A stretch of DNA of 64,000 bases, from positions 186,001 through 250,000 of the forward strand of contig AP026129.1 in assembly GCA_030295235.1 (NCBI GenBank), in the 5' to 3' direction. Both the position numbers and the translations under genes were made by a program. Source of the stretch: Fistulifera solaris (lineage: Eukaryota; Bacillariophyta; Bacillariophyceae; Naviculales; Stauroneidaceae). This document shows positions 54,792-64,000 of the stretch, one piece after another. The notes under the pieces were generated by a model. It saw nothing but the letters and a program-made list of their open reading frames with translations, was not told where the DNA came from and made no database searches. The first letter of the stretch is position 1; every line of letters starts with the position of its first letter.

Positions 54792-56003
54792 TTACAGTTG
54801 GGAAAGTATAAGTTTCAGAGCCTCCTCCGAAGCTTTTGTCATATCTGACTCTTGTTCGAATGTCTTTGTGAATTGAGAAGGGTTGCTATGTACCGTGTCT
54901 TCCATAGATGATGAATGAAGACTAGGTATGTATGCATGAGAACATGCCATTGCCATTTCAATGTCATTGTCGTCGTCGCAGATGCAGACGGTATCGGATA
55001 GCAGCTCGTTTTCGCTAGCAGGATCAGGATATACATTTCTCGCCAGATATTCACAGCTGCATGCAAGATAGTCAGTGCAGTGAGCGATGAAATATGAAGA
55101 GCTGAGATGGTTGTGATACTTACCAGTTCTTCTTGCCAGAAGCGGTTGGATAAAAGTCGATGGCACCTAAATTGGTACTTGTGGCAAGACCTGGCGGGCA
55201 GGAAATCTTCCCGTTCAATAAATCATCAAAAGTTGTTCCCCTTGTTTGCTTTGCTGACTCCTGTGTACTCTAAAACATGTTGAATAGCTTTTGCAATCAA
55301 TCACCAGATCTTTAAGCTCCAAGCTTGCTGCAAATTCCCATAACAACCCAGATCTTTGTGAAATGGGGAGCGGATCTTGGGTTTGTTCGTAAGCCAATTC
55401 ATTTCCAATAAAACCCTCTTTACCAGCAGCACCTTTGTCTTCCCATCGCTTGCGCCATTCCATATCTTCTTGCAAACCAAATTTATCCAACATTTGGGCC
55501 CCTTCATACTGCACAGGTTGACATGTATATTGCCCGTCGACAGGAGATACGCGATAGAAAATACGCCCTCCGGCTTCTGTGCAGTAGACGTCCGCTTCGG
55601 GCAAAAAAGGTAGTCGACTGATCAAAGTGGAAGTGCGCATGCCACTGATCAGCACCAATTTGACACCACGTTTGCGTAGTTCTTGTGCGTACAACAAGGT
55701 TTGTGCTGATATGACGCCTCTCGTCCCCGTCGCACTCGGCGGTAACTGCAATATAGGTTCCGAGTGTTCACGTGCATATTGCGCAGCATCTGTCGGATAA
55801 TGAATAAGCGTTCCATCTAGATCACTGAAGACAATGCGAATGCGTGGCTTTTCGACGTTGGTGTTGATGTCGCTTGTCGTCATTTTGTGAATTGCTGAAA
55901 GCTGTTCGGTGATGCTGCTAGCAGCGGTCAATAGGCTGATAAGACTATTAGAAACAAGAAATAATAAGTACCAGTAGATTAATAGCATTCTCCTGCACTT
56001 CAT
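54792..56003 (-). CDS. HAD-superfamily phosphatase, sucrose-phosphatase/Cof-like (one frame break)
   Basis: The N-terminus is a hydrophobic signal or anchor (MLLIYWYLLFLVSNSLISLL). The HAD motifs follow: motif I VFSDLDGTLIHYPTD with the nucleophile and acid-base aspartates, motif II VLISGMRTSTL, and motif IV CICDDDNDIEMAMAC with SHAYIPSL after it. A cap-like region lies between (ADVYCTEAGGRIFY, GLQEDMEWRKRWED). The frame changes near 55245; the second frame reads TTFDDLLNGKISCPPG and AIDFYPTASGKKN, where the Lys of motif III is present, then crosses an intron (about 55126-55067, GTAAGT...ATGCAG) into CEYLARNVYPDP. The C-terminus is acidic. Substrates of this subgroup are sugar phosphates or nucleotides. 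The next Met before the domain (MTTSDINTNVE) is an alternative cytosolic start. Confidence 0.78.
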
Positions 56004-56113
56004 TCATTTACTACCCCGGAGTGTAAGGTTTACGTGGTTCTTGCATTGAAATGACAAGAAACAATTGTTGTCTTCCATAGTTACTGTAGACTTAAAAGTA
56101 AGCGCCTTTCCTC

Positions 56114-56139
56114 CACGACTGCAATTCAGTCATGAGTCA
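56114..56139. repeat. Inverted repeat CACGACTG-N5-CAGTCATG followed by TGAGTCA
   Basis: Arms at 56114-56121 and 56127-56134 (one mismatch), overlapping a TGAGTCA box at 56133-56139. Confidence 0.55.
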
Positions 56140-56273
56140 AGTTTTGACGAGACACGAGACAGGCTGCTGCCTGCTGCCCCATTATTATTTCTCAATCTTT
56201 CGGCGAGCTGCAAGTGTCGTCATTCGTCATGATTGGAAAAAGGCAGGCTATTTCCGTCGAAGTTCTCGGAAGC

Positions 56274-56294
56274 CACGACTGCAATCCAGTCGTG
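56274..56294. repeat. Perfect inverted repeat CACGACTG-N5-CAGTCGTG
   Basis: Arms at 56274-56281 and 56287-56294 match perfectly; the cleanest member of this family in the window. Confidence 0.6.
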
Positions 56295-57138
56295 AATCAT
56301 CAGTTTCATCTTTCTTCTAGGTTCGTAAAGAGCAATTGTCGTTCTTATTGTGAGGCAATTTTGTGCATTGTTTTTAATGCAAACGTTGACCATTTGCGTC
56401 GAAAAGCTAGGAGGATCGTTTTCTTAAGTATTTACTGTATACTTCGTATAAGATATGTGGTGCGAGGTCGTGTCTGCATTCTAAATCAGTCAAGAGTTCC
56501 GCTCTTCGGTGACCTAGCATCTTTGTTTGGTGGGCATTTAGGTATCTATCTCAACTGGGTCGAGTTTGACGACGGGGTCTCTTTAAACGAAATGTGATGA
56601 TTAGCTAATTTGTCTGAAATTTTTCGTTTGTTTTGAAGGGATAGTACGCGATCAATCATGATAAATTCAAGCGATTCTATTAATAAAAATAAATTCAATT
56701 CGGCCCAGTTTCAACCAACCATCTCATTCACATGTACAATCAAAACTGCTGATAGCGACATCGCTTTTGTTAGAGGATGCTGCTGTTGAAATGGATTCGA
56801 GAGGACCTTACATATTAGACAAGACCCAAACAGTGAGTAAATGTAAGGGTCACTCAATAAAATAGACCAGCTTTCCAAACAAAGCGGCGGAATTCAAGCT
56901 AAATTTGTGTCAAGAAGAAGACAGAGTCGACAGGCTGGTGCGCAGTTTGGAAGCATGAACAACCGGTTCGTTTCACATTCCCCTTGGAGGATCAGAAAGT
57001 GAGTTAGTGGCAACAGAAAAACGACAGCAACATGAAACCGTGCTTGTGTACGAACCTATATGCGTCCAAAACGCACAGAGCTCATTACGATTGCGGCTGG
57101 ACAGAAGTTACGAATTGCTGTTAGGCGTAGATGGCGGC

Positions 57139-57531
57139 TCACAATTTTAAATTCTCCTCATAATCACAGACGTACCAATATTGACGCACTTCTCGGTATT
57201 CCGGGTTAGACAGCACTTCTCCATAATAGTAAGCATCCATAGCATTCAACACCTTCTGAATGCCCCTACGTTCGAGTTCCGTTCCGTCTACTCGTTGCGG
57301 TAGACCAGTATCCATTTCTTTATAGGTGTCAGGGTCGAAGTGCTTTCTCACATCCATGGGATCATCCGAGCAGGTATAGGAGGTCGACGATGTATCGACG
57401 CAATAGCGGGCGTCTTGTGGAATGACATGTGTATGTTCCAGCGCACGATTACGCTCTTCGCGAGCGATGACTAGTTTGTTGAACAAAGTCAAAAGAAGAA
57501 GCGTTGTTTTGAGTATTTTTATCAAGGTCAT
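57139..57531 (-). CDS. Small secreted protein, uncharacterised
   Basis: A protein of about 130 residues with a signal peptide (MTLIKILKTTLLLLTLFNKLVIA). The mature part has a Cys pair (RYCVDTSSTSYTCSDD) and a C-terminal module ERRGIQKVLNAMDAYYYGEVLSNPEYREVRQYWYVCDYEEN, which has the look of a conserved stramenopile secreted motif (helix, YY-x-EVL-x-NPEY, W-x-C). I cannot name its function. ATG 57531 is chosen because it directly precedes the signal peptide; the frame itself runs on to 57591. A copia LTR in the same orientation ends 194 bp upstream of this ATG. Confidence 0.6.
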   Translation of the reverse strand: MTLIKILKTTLLLLTLFNKLVIAREERNRALEHTHVIPQDARYCVDTSSTSYTCSDDPMDVRKHFDPDTYKEMDTGLPQRVDGTELERRGIQKVLNAMDAYYYGEVLSNPEYREVRQYWYVCDYEENLKL

Positions 57532-57724
57532 CTTTCTGACAAATCTAATGTCTGTAATCCTATGCGGACTATGGCTAATACTGAATCGCACGGTCGCACG
57601 GAGTCAATTATTAGCTATAGAACGACAAATCAGCTTTGAAAGAAGGATATTGGTAACAACAAGAGCTTGACTGCAACTTCATTACGATTCGATTACGGCC
57701 TTTCTTTCCGTCATGAGAGAGCGC

Positions 57725-58234
57725 TGTTGAAATTTCTACCGCGGTCTGTAACTGCTCTCGGCTATCGGGGACTCCACACACCCCAGACGAAAGACTATTG
57801 AAACAACGAACTTTTGCTCCAAACACTCGTTTACAGAATTATGACGATTTCCTACGATTACTTTCGCTTTCCTCTTTTCACTGGTCTCCGATCTGATCTT
57901 GATCTGATCATGATCCGATCTTGCCAAGTCCATTTCTCCAATAACAACTTTAGGATAAAATAGCCCTTTCTGCCAATCCACCAGATTCTCCATTATTGCA
58001 TGTTCCTTAGCAACTAGCAACAGTCATCGTCCATAATTGCATACTGGATTCTTCCGTGATCCCAAATCCCCAAACATATAGTTCGAAACACTTCCGAGAC
58101 TCCTTTCACGAGTAGAATGCTTTCCCAATAAACTAGGCGGTCATTTCGAACCATTCCGACATCCGATGACGTGTCAACTCATGACTGAATAAATCTTTCA
58201 GTCCGACACTCAACCTCGACCTCGCTCTTTGACA
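57725..58234 (-). repeat. 3' LTR of copia element
   Basis: 510 bp. It differs from the 5' LTR by four single-base indels that I can find and otherwise looks identical. It contains repeated CTGATC/TGATC motifs at 57892-57918. Confidence 0.95.
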
Positions 58235-61200
58235 TCCTCCCTGTCGGCTGCTAAGATTAACTGCGTCATGAGTCCTTCTCTAACAACAGGCACCAAAAGA
58301 TCATGGATTTTCTCTGTCACATTCTTGGTTTCCAGATCTGCAATATTCCTTTCCGATCGAATAAACTTCACAACCAGCCTGGCTTCTTCCTTCTCCGTTG
58401 CAGCCATCATCTCCCTTATAAAATGCATTCGAATATCAATGTGTTTCGTCCTATTCCCCACAACTTGGTTTTCCATCAAGAAGATTGCGCCCGTGTTATC
58501 TTCAAACAAGGTAGCCGGTCGAATCTTCACCTTCGGAAACAATTCTTCGAATAACATCTGCAAAACTTGATGTCCGTCGCACACGTAGATGCCGCATAAT
58601 ATTCCGCCTCCGTACTTGACAGTGTCACCGCCGGTTGCAACTTGCTTGAAAAGCCACACAAACAACCTCCAATGGTAACAAAGTAGCCAGTAACACTTTT
58701 CCGCGTCTCCTTGTTCGTAGCAAAGTTTGAATCCACCCATGCGTAAACCTTCAAATTAACAGGCTCGCGCAACTTCAAATGAACGTCCGTACTCTCGAGA
58801 TAGCCGACCAATCTCTTCATCGCTCTCCAATGTTCTTCACCTGGCGAATCCATAAACATTGCAAGCTCCCTAACTGCATTTCCACATTCCGGAGCTACTT
58901 TCCGCACCAGCCACATGAGACGTCCGAGAAACTTCCGATACTGATCCTTATTAACTGGATCGCCTTCGTTCTTCACAAGCGATTCCCCTGGATAGCCCGG
59001 TGTCTTCTCAGCTTTCAACGGTCCAATCAGCTCCTTCCAATCCTTTACTATCTCGTCTTTGTACTCATCCATTCGCACTTCGTAGAACTCTCCTGCTTCA
59101 TCCGATTTTCTCTCGTACCAAACTCCCAAGTGTTTCTGAATCGGGCCCATTTCGGTAATGTTGAAGCGCTTCTTGATCTCTCTCTTGAACCAATTGATTT
59201 CTTCTTGGGGACCGGCAAGGATACAATCATCGACATACACCACAATGATTAATACTGTCTCGCCGTTCACCACTTTAAACCAGACACACGGATCCGCAGC
59301 ACTCTGAATAAGCCCCAGCTTCCTCAATTGGGCACAGTAGAGCATGAAGTACTCTCGTGGACTCTGGACCAAACCGTACATCGCCCTCTCCAATAGGATG
59401 ATGTAGTCAATTAACTCTTCATGCGTGATGTACCCAAACTCATATAGCCCAAAGGGCCATTCAAGATACACCTCCTCTCTCAACTTCGCTTCTAGAAACG
59501 CAGCCTCAACGTCAATAACTTCAGTGACCCACATCTTCTTCCACATGTAAAGTACCACTGCCAAAACCATTCGAACCGACATGTCCGATGCAACAGGTGA
59601 ATGCGAAGAGTGAAGTCCACACCAGGGATTTGAACAAACCCCCGGCACAAGTCCGAGCTTTGAAACGAATTCCCGTTGCCTCTTTCTTCTTTTTGAAAAT
59701 CCACTTCGGCGTAACAGGCTTCCGTCCTCTCTCCTTCATCTGCTTTCTAGGAACCATCTTCCAAGCATCTCTTTTAATGAAATTTTCAATCTCCTTCTTC
59801 ATTGCCTCTTTCCACTTGTCTGCATCCGGACCAACCAAGGCTTCCTTGTAAGTTTTCGGCGCACCAGGATCCGACGCCAACTCCGTATTCAAAACGTAGT
59901 GAAAATAACCTTCCGACACATCGATTGTATTGATCTCTCCTTTGGCGCTTCATTGTTGGGTTATATGAAGTGTCCAGCCTTGCCATTTCTCTATTCAGTC
60001 TTTTCATCGTCGATTGCGTCTCTTTCCGTTGATTCGGTGCTGGAGTATTGTCCGCCGTAGCCTCGGGTACCAGAGCTTCCGTAGGACCTTCCACAGCCAC
60101 TTCGACAACTTCCTCTGCCGCTTTCTCTTCCACAACTTTCCTCCCAGAGCTTCCGTAGGACCTTCCACAGCCACTTCGACAACTTCCTCTGCCGCTTTCT
60201 CTTCCACAACTTTCCTCCCTGCTCCAGCATCGACATCTTCGAGCATCACCGGTTTGATTGCGACTTCCTCCCCAATTTGGTCATCCTTTAAGTCGACTTC
60301 CATTCCAGCTGCAAACATCCTTAACTCTGATGCAACTGAAGCACTCGATCCATGCCAGTCTGCCCAAGTGACGTCACGTGAGAGAATGACAATATTTTCA
60401 TCCGGCTTGTAAACACGATACGTATCGCCCGCATGCGAATCCGCGTACCCAACCATCACGCATTTCACTGACTTCTTCTCCAACTTGGGCTGTTTGTTTC
60501 GTAAAGTCACATATCCGATCCGCCCCCACTGAACCAAGTGTTTCAGTATCTTAGGATGCTCGCCGTACCACGCATAATCAGGGCTCGATTCCACATTCCG
60601 ATTCGGGACAGCGTTATCCAACTTCGTTGCCGTGTGAACAGCCTCGGGCCATAACTTTCCTTGATGCTCATCCGACAACTTCGCCGCCAACATCATCGCA
60701 AGGGCCTTATCGCGAATTGTCGTGAACTTCCTCTCAACAACACCGTTCATCTGCGGAGTATGCGGGGCAGTAAACTCCATAGTTATGCCCCTCGCCTCAC
60801 AGATCTCCTTGAATGTTCCGTTCTCGCCTGCATTATCACACCGAATGTACTTTACGATTACGTTCGGATCTCCTTTCAAGCGATCAAGAAATAGCGTCAT
60901 GACTTTGCCAATCATCGACTTCTTTGTAACGAAGTAACTCCAAGCTTTGCGCGTGTAATCATCCACCAATAAGATCCAGTAGCAACTCTGTCCCAACGAT
61001 TTCTTGTAGGGCCCACTCGTGTCCACGTAGAATCGTTCTCCTTTCGCCGTTGCTTTGATAGCCGTCGACTTGCACACCGCCTTTGCTTTCGCCTTCGCAT
61101 ACGCGCACGCCTCGCATGTCTCCTTGGTTCCAGTTAACTCGATTCCCAACTGTTTCATGAGACTCTTCAAAGGAATGTCGCTTGCGTGTCCGTACATATC

Positions 61201-62616
61201 GTGCGCAGCATTTATGTCCATCTTCACTTTGGTCTCCACCGCATGGACATCTGACTTAACAACGCTAGCCTTCAAGTAGTATAACCCATAGTGTGACTGA
61301 GGTACCGTCAACACACTCTTTCCGGAGGGGTCAGTGATCTTCATCGCACAACTGGTTATCTCAATCTTGCACCCTTGCTTCACTAAAGCCCCAGTACTGA
61401 TAATATTCTTCGCGAACGTCGGCGCCACCTTGACTTCACTCAACTTCATAGTACCACCCACAGTAGCGAGCATGAGTGTACCCTTCTTGTGTACTTGGAC
61501 TTCCTTTCCGTCACCGACGACCAAATACTCCTTCGTCGAAATAACATCGCTCAAAATCGTTTCATCCACAACAACATGGCACGTCGCTCCACTGTCGAGA
61601 AGGAACCTTTCCTTGTCTTTGACTCTCGACACTTCGACCGCGCCAACTTGATGAACGACGCCACAGAACTCTTCGCCGCCTTTGCCGACCTCATAGCACA
61701 TGCCGACGAACATGTTCAGGTCCTTGTTCTCCGGCTTCGGATCCTTGCCGTTCGACTTGTCCGGACACTCGCGAGAGAAATGGCCTTCCTTGCCACAGTT
61801 GAAGCAGACTTTCTTCTTGTCGCTCTTGCACTCCACTGCCTTGTGTTCTTGTTTGCCGCAGTTGCGGCACTTTCCCTTGAACTTCTTCTTAAAACCACCC
61901 TTGCCCTTTTCGACGTTTAATGCTAAATTTTTATTTTCTTTTTTGTCTTTTTTCTTTTTCTTCGTTTTCTTCATCGTTCTTGGGCTTGAAACAGCGCTTC
62001 CACTTGTTCCGGATCTCCTTCTCGAGGTCTTCAATCGAGGTCTCGTTGATCTTTCCGCTCAACTTCGTGATCACATCCGAATACTCGTCAGGAAGGTTGG
62101 CCAAGTAGTGGGCCTTCAAAACTTAAACTTGGCTTCACATACTGCGATCCGATTGTCTTCAAACGGTTCTGCAACCGATCGCACTCCAGGAAGAACTTGT
62201 CAGGGTCATCTTCCTTCGACGCCAACTTGCACCGTCCGAACTCCGCCAACACTTCCGCCAAATCTTCCTCGCTGTTCCGGGCGTACTTAGCATCCAAAAG
62301 CTTGAATGCGTCTCTCGCATCGCCATCCGCTCTCTTGACAAGACCCAAAGGAACGCCTTCGCACGCAATCACCAACAAATCGATGATCTCGAGATTGCTT
62401 CGATACAACTCCTTGTCCTTCGGCCGTCGCCGTCGCTCCCATCGCAACTTCCTTCGTGGGGATCTCGGCCTTCAGGTCATCGAACACACTCGTCCAACCT
62501 CTCTTCGTGATCAACGACATCGTCTTGAACTTCCAGTCATCGTACGACTTCTCAGCGACCTTGTCGTCCAACGGGTAGAAGGTCAAAGCCCTCATCTTCT
62601 CTCCCTCGTCGGTCAT
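58210..62616 (-). CDS. Copia gag-pol polyprotein (multiple frame breaks)
   Basis: Gag starts at ATG 62616 (MTDEGEKMRALTFYPL) with the copia Gag pattern (DDWKFKTMSLITKRGW; ECDRLQNRLKTIG; HYLANLPDEYSDVITKL). Two zinc knuckles follow (CRNCGKQEHKAVEC; CFNCGKEGHFSREC, about 61800). The protease is at FLLDSGATCHVV (about 61600). Integrase has GHASDIPLKSL, ILLVDDYTRKAWSYF, CDNAGENGTF and a final Glu in NGVVERKFTTI (about 61200-60720). Reverse transcriptase begins WIFKKKKEATGIRFKAR (about 59700) and has YVDDCILAG (about 59240). RNase H has the aspartate of YAWVDSNFA and the Glu of LSSTEAEYYAAST (about 58600). Frame changes lie near 62450, 62110, 61935, about 60000-60220, 59650 and 58600. The last codons run into the 3' LTR. 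Confidence 0.88.
58235..58246 (-). other. Polypurine tract
   Basis: On the element's sense strand the sequence next to the 3' LTR is GACAGGGAGGA, directly followed by the LTR's TG. This is the position and composition expected for the plus-strand primer. Confidence 0.7.
60072..60219. repeat. 74-bp tandem duplication inside the copia pol region
   Basis: The unit beginning AGAGCTTCCGTAGGACC occurs twice in succession with no visible difference, in the linker between integrase and reverse transcriptase. Since 74 is not divisible by 3 it shifts the frame; the peptide EEKAAEEVVEVAVEGPTEAL is read in one frame from one copy and recurs in another frame from the other. Confidence 0.85.
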
Positions 62617-62665
62617 CTTGTCTTGTCTCGTAAACTTTTTTTTCTCAACGCCACGCTTATAAGCG

Positions 62666-63177
62666 TGTTGAAATTTCTACCGCGGTCTGTAACTGCTCTC
62701 GGCTATCGGGGACTCCACACACCCCAGACGAAAGACTATTGAAACAACGAACTTTTGCTCCAAACACTCGTTTACAGAATTATGACGATTTCCTCACGAT
62801 TACTTTCGCTTTTCCTCTTTTTCACTGGTCTCCGATCTGATCTTGATCTGATCATGATCCGATCTTGCCAAGTCCATTTCTCCAATAACAACTTTAGGAT
62901 AAAATAGCCCTTTCTGCCAATCCACCAGATTCTCCATTATTGCATGTTCCTTAGCAACTAGCAACAGTCATCGTCCATAATTGCATACTGGATTCTTCCG
63001 TGATCCCAAATCCCCAAACATATAGTTCAAACACTTCCGAGACTCCTTTCACGAGTAGAATGCTTTCCCAATAAACTAGGCGGTCATTTCGAACCATTCC
63101 GACATCCGATGACGTGTCAACTCATGACTGAATAAATCTTTCAGTCCGACACTCAACCTCGACCTCGCTCTTTGACA
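62666..63177 (-). repeat. 5' LTR of copia element
   Basis: 512 bp, starting TGTTGAAATTTCTACC and ending CTCTTTGACA when read on the plus strand. Confidence 0.95.
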
Positions 63178-63380
63178 GAGCGCTGCGTCTGTGCTGAAAA
63201 CGGGCATTCAATATCCGGGTACCTTGCAAGGGTGAATGCGAATGAGCTGAGCAGACATGAAAGTGATGCGAAATAATCTACCTAATGGAGTATCATAGAT
63301 CCAGTAAGAGCGCACGGCCAACGTTTCCAACAGGGACCGCGATGATTGGGATTACTCACACACCAGACCCATGATTTAAA

Positions 63381-63987
63381 TTACCATTTACGAAAGTGCT
63401 TCTTGTTTACGTGATAGTTTTTGTCCATGAGCTCGGGAGGGATGCCAAATCGACTAAAAATCTTCACGGAAAATTGGCGGAAATAAGCATGTCGACCAAA
63501 GATAGTCCCTACAAGGACGAGAAGAGTAGCATAGACGGGAGAAATGATGATAAAAGTACAAATCCGGTATGACCATGGGCCCTCAAGAATACTTCCTTTG
63601 ATACCCAAGCCGTCACTCACCGCAGGACGAACGAGCTGATAAAGTAATAAGGTCGAGACGTCATGGGCGTGAGATTGGAGAATAAGGTGACTGCAAGTAT
63701 AGAAATTGTCTTTCTTGTATCATTCTTACCATCATGGTCGATGATCCTGTGATTCCAAACACTATGCATATTAACGCCATCTCACGATACCAAGCAAAGG
63801 TTCCACGCGGTGGCATATCTTTGGGCGCTGTATACCTTTGCCACATAGATAGCGGCTTGTTACTGCTGTTCGAGTCACTCGCCGGTGTTGTAAAGTGGCG
63901 TCTCCCTAAACTCTTATTCACCAAATTCCCGCGACGCAGACAGCTGAGCGTGCGAGGTAGAAGAGTTCTCTGAAACAATGTGTTCAT
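63381..63987 (-). CDS. Mitochondrial DUF6787 membrane protein
   Basis: A Ser/Arg-rich presequence (LFQRTLLPRTLSCLRRGNLV, RRHFTTPASDS) is followed by MWQRYTAPKDMPPRGTFAWY and a first membrane helix (LICIVFGITGSSTMM). An intron of 94 bp (63636-63729, GTAAGA...TATCAG) joins it to LVRPAVSDGLGIKGSILEGPWSYRI, a second helix (ICTFIIISPVYATLLVLVGTIFGRH) and FRQFSVKIFSRFGIPPEL. The GITGSS, EGPWSYRI and ISP-YA-VGT-FGRH blocks are characteristic of the DUF6787 family of small mitochondrial membrane proteins; their role is not established. Start ATG 63987 gives the presequence. The 63178-63380 gap to the transposon holds only the 3' flank. Confidence 0.8.
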
Positions 63988-64000
63988 AATTTGGTAACTG

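Larger units (their letters stand above)
56004..57138. other. Intergenic with two inverted-repeat elements
   Basis: 1.1 kb without a supported gene. It contains the elements at 56114 and 56274, 160 bp apart in the same orientation. Confidence 0.45.
57725..63177 (-). mobile_element. Complete Ty1/copia LTR retrotransposon, minus-strand orientation
   Basis: A 5.45-kb element bounded by TG...CA direct LTRs (57725-58234 and 62666-63177) and a 6-bp duplication GAGCGC on both sides (57719-57724, 63178-63183). Its internal order is gag zinc knuckle, protease, integrase, reverse transcriptase, RNase H, which is the copia order; related CoDi elements are abundant in diatoms. The reading frame is broken at several single-base sites and by a 74-bp tandem duplication. 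Confidence 0.95.

Noticed and set aside
56214-56597. 127-codon plus-strand frame
   Set aside because: It overlaps the palindromic repeat, has no ordered features and ends in sequence without coding character.
59588-59851. Plus-strand frames inside the retrotransposon
   Set aside because: Antisense shadows of pol; their peptides mirror the codons of the minus-strand polyprotein.

Overview
This is nuclear DNA of a eukaryote, almost certainly a pennate diatom close to Phaeodactylum. The evidence is a set of lineage-typical genes: an HSF-type regulator, a silicanin-like NQ-rich membrane protein, two DUF6824 genes, a diatom-type cyclin, signal peptides followed by ASAF-like plastid transit motifs, small GT-AG introns of about 60-95 bp, and a Ty1/copia element. 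Genes are dense, intron-poor and on both strands. There are no operons; neighbours are arranged head-to-head or tail-to-tail.

Layout. 1-9.8 kb: partial HSF gene (-), a phytanoyl-CoA-dioxygenase-like protein (+) convergent with an ADE2-type PurK-PurE fusion (-), a prokaryote-type cytochrome b561 (+), a mitoribosomal mL59-like protein (-), and the silicanin-like gene (+). 9.9-15.9 kb: one very large gene (-) for a soluble-adenylyl-cyclase-like protein with two cyclase domains, a P-loop NTPase and a helical-repeat tail. 16.7-24.1 kb: an NPPF-type methyltransferase (-), a metallophosphoesterase with a long N-terminal extension (+), an acidic/Ala-Lys-rich unknown (+) and a METTL21-like lysine methyltransferase (-). 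24.1-26.5 kb is gene-poor. 26.5-31.4 kb: two paralogous DUF6824 genes in the same orientation flank a PIF/Harbinger DNA transposon, followed by a 52-bp tandem repeat array. 31.8-46.9 kb: aminoacylase-1, RluA-type pseudouridine synthase, a small unknown, an aromatic-amino-acid-permease-like transporter, an SGNH/PC-esterase-like type II membrane protein, SPT4, a TPR-MYND protein, an alpha/beta hydrolase and a rhomboid protease. 47.7-57.5 kb: a PAS protein, a cyclin, a secreted WW/Gln-Pro-rich protein, a HAD phosphatase and a small secreted protein. 57.7-63.2 kb: a complete Ty1/copia retrotransposon with near-identical LTRs and a 6-bp target duplication. 63.4-64 kb: a mitochondrial-looking DUF6787 membrane protein (-).

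A strong feature of the window is that about two thirds of the genes have their reading frame broken by single-base gains or losses, mostly in short homopolymers, while conserved sequence continues directly in another frame. Because this affects unrelated housekeeping genes, and the two LTRs also differ only by single-base indels, sequence or assembly error is the likeliest cause. I therefore annotate these loci as genes with frame breaks rather than pseudogenes. Intergenic DNA carries recurring small palindromes (CACGACTG-N5-CAGTCGTG with TGAGTCA boxes) and GGTACC / ACTCCGTA motifs.
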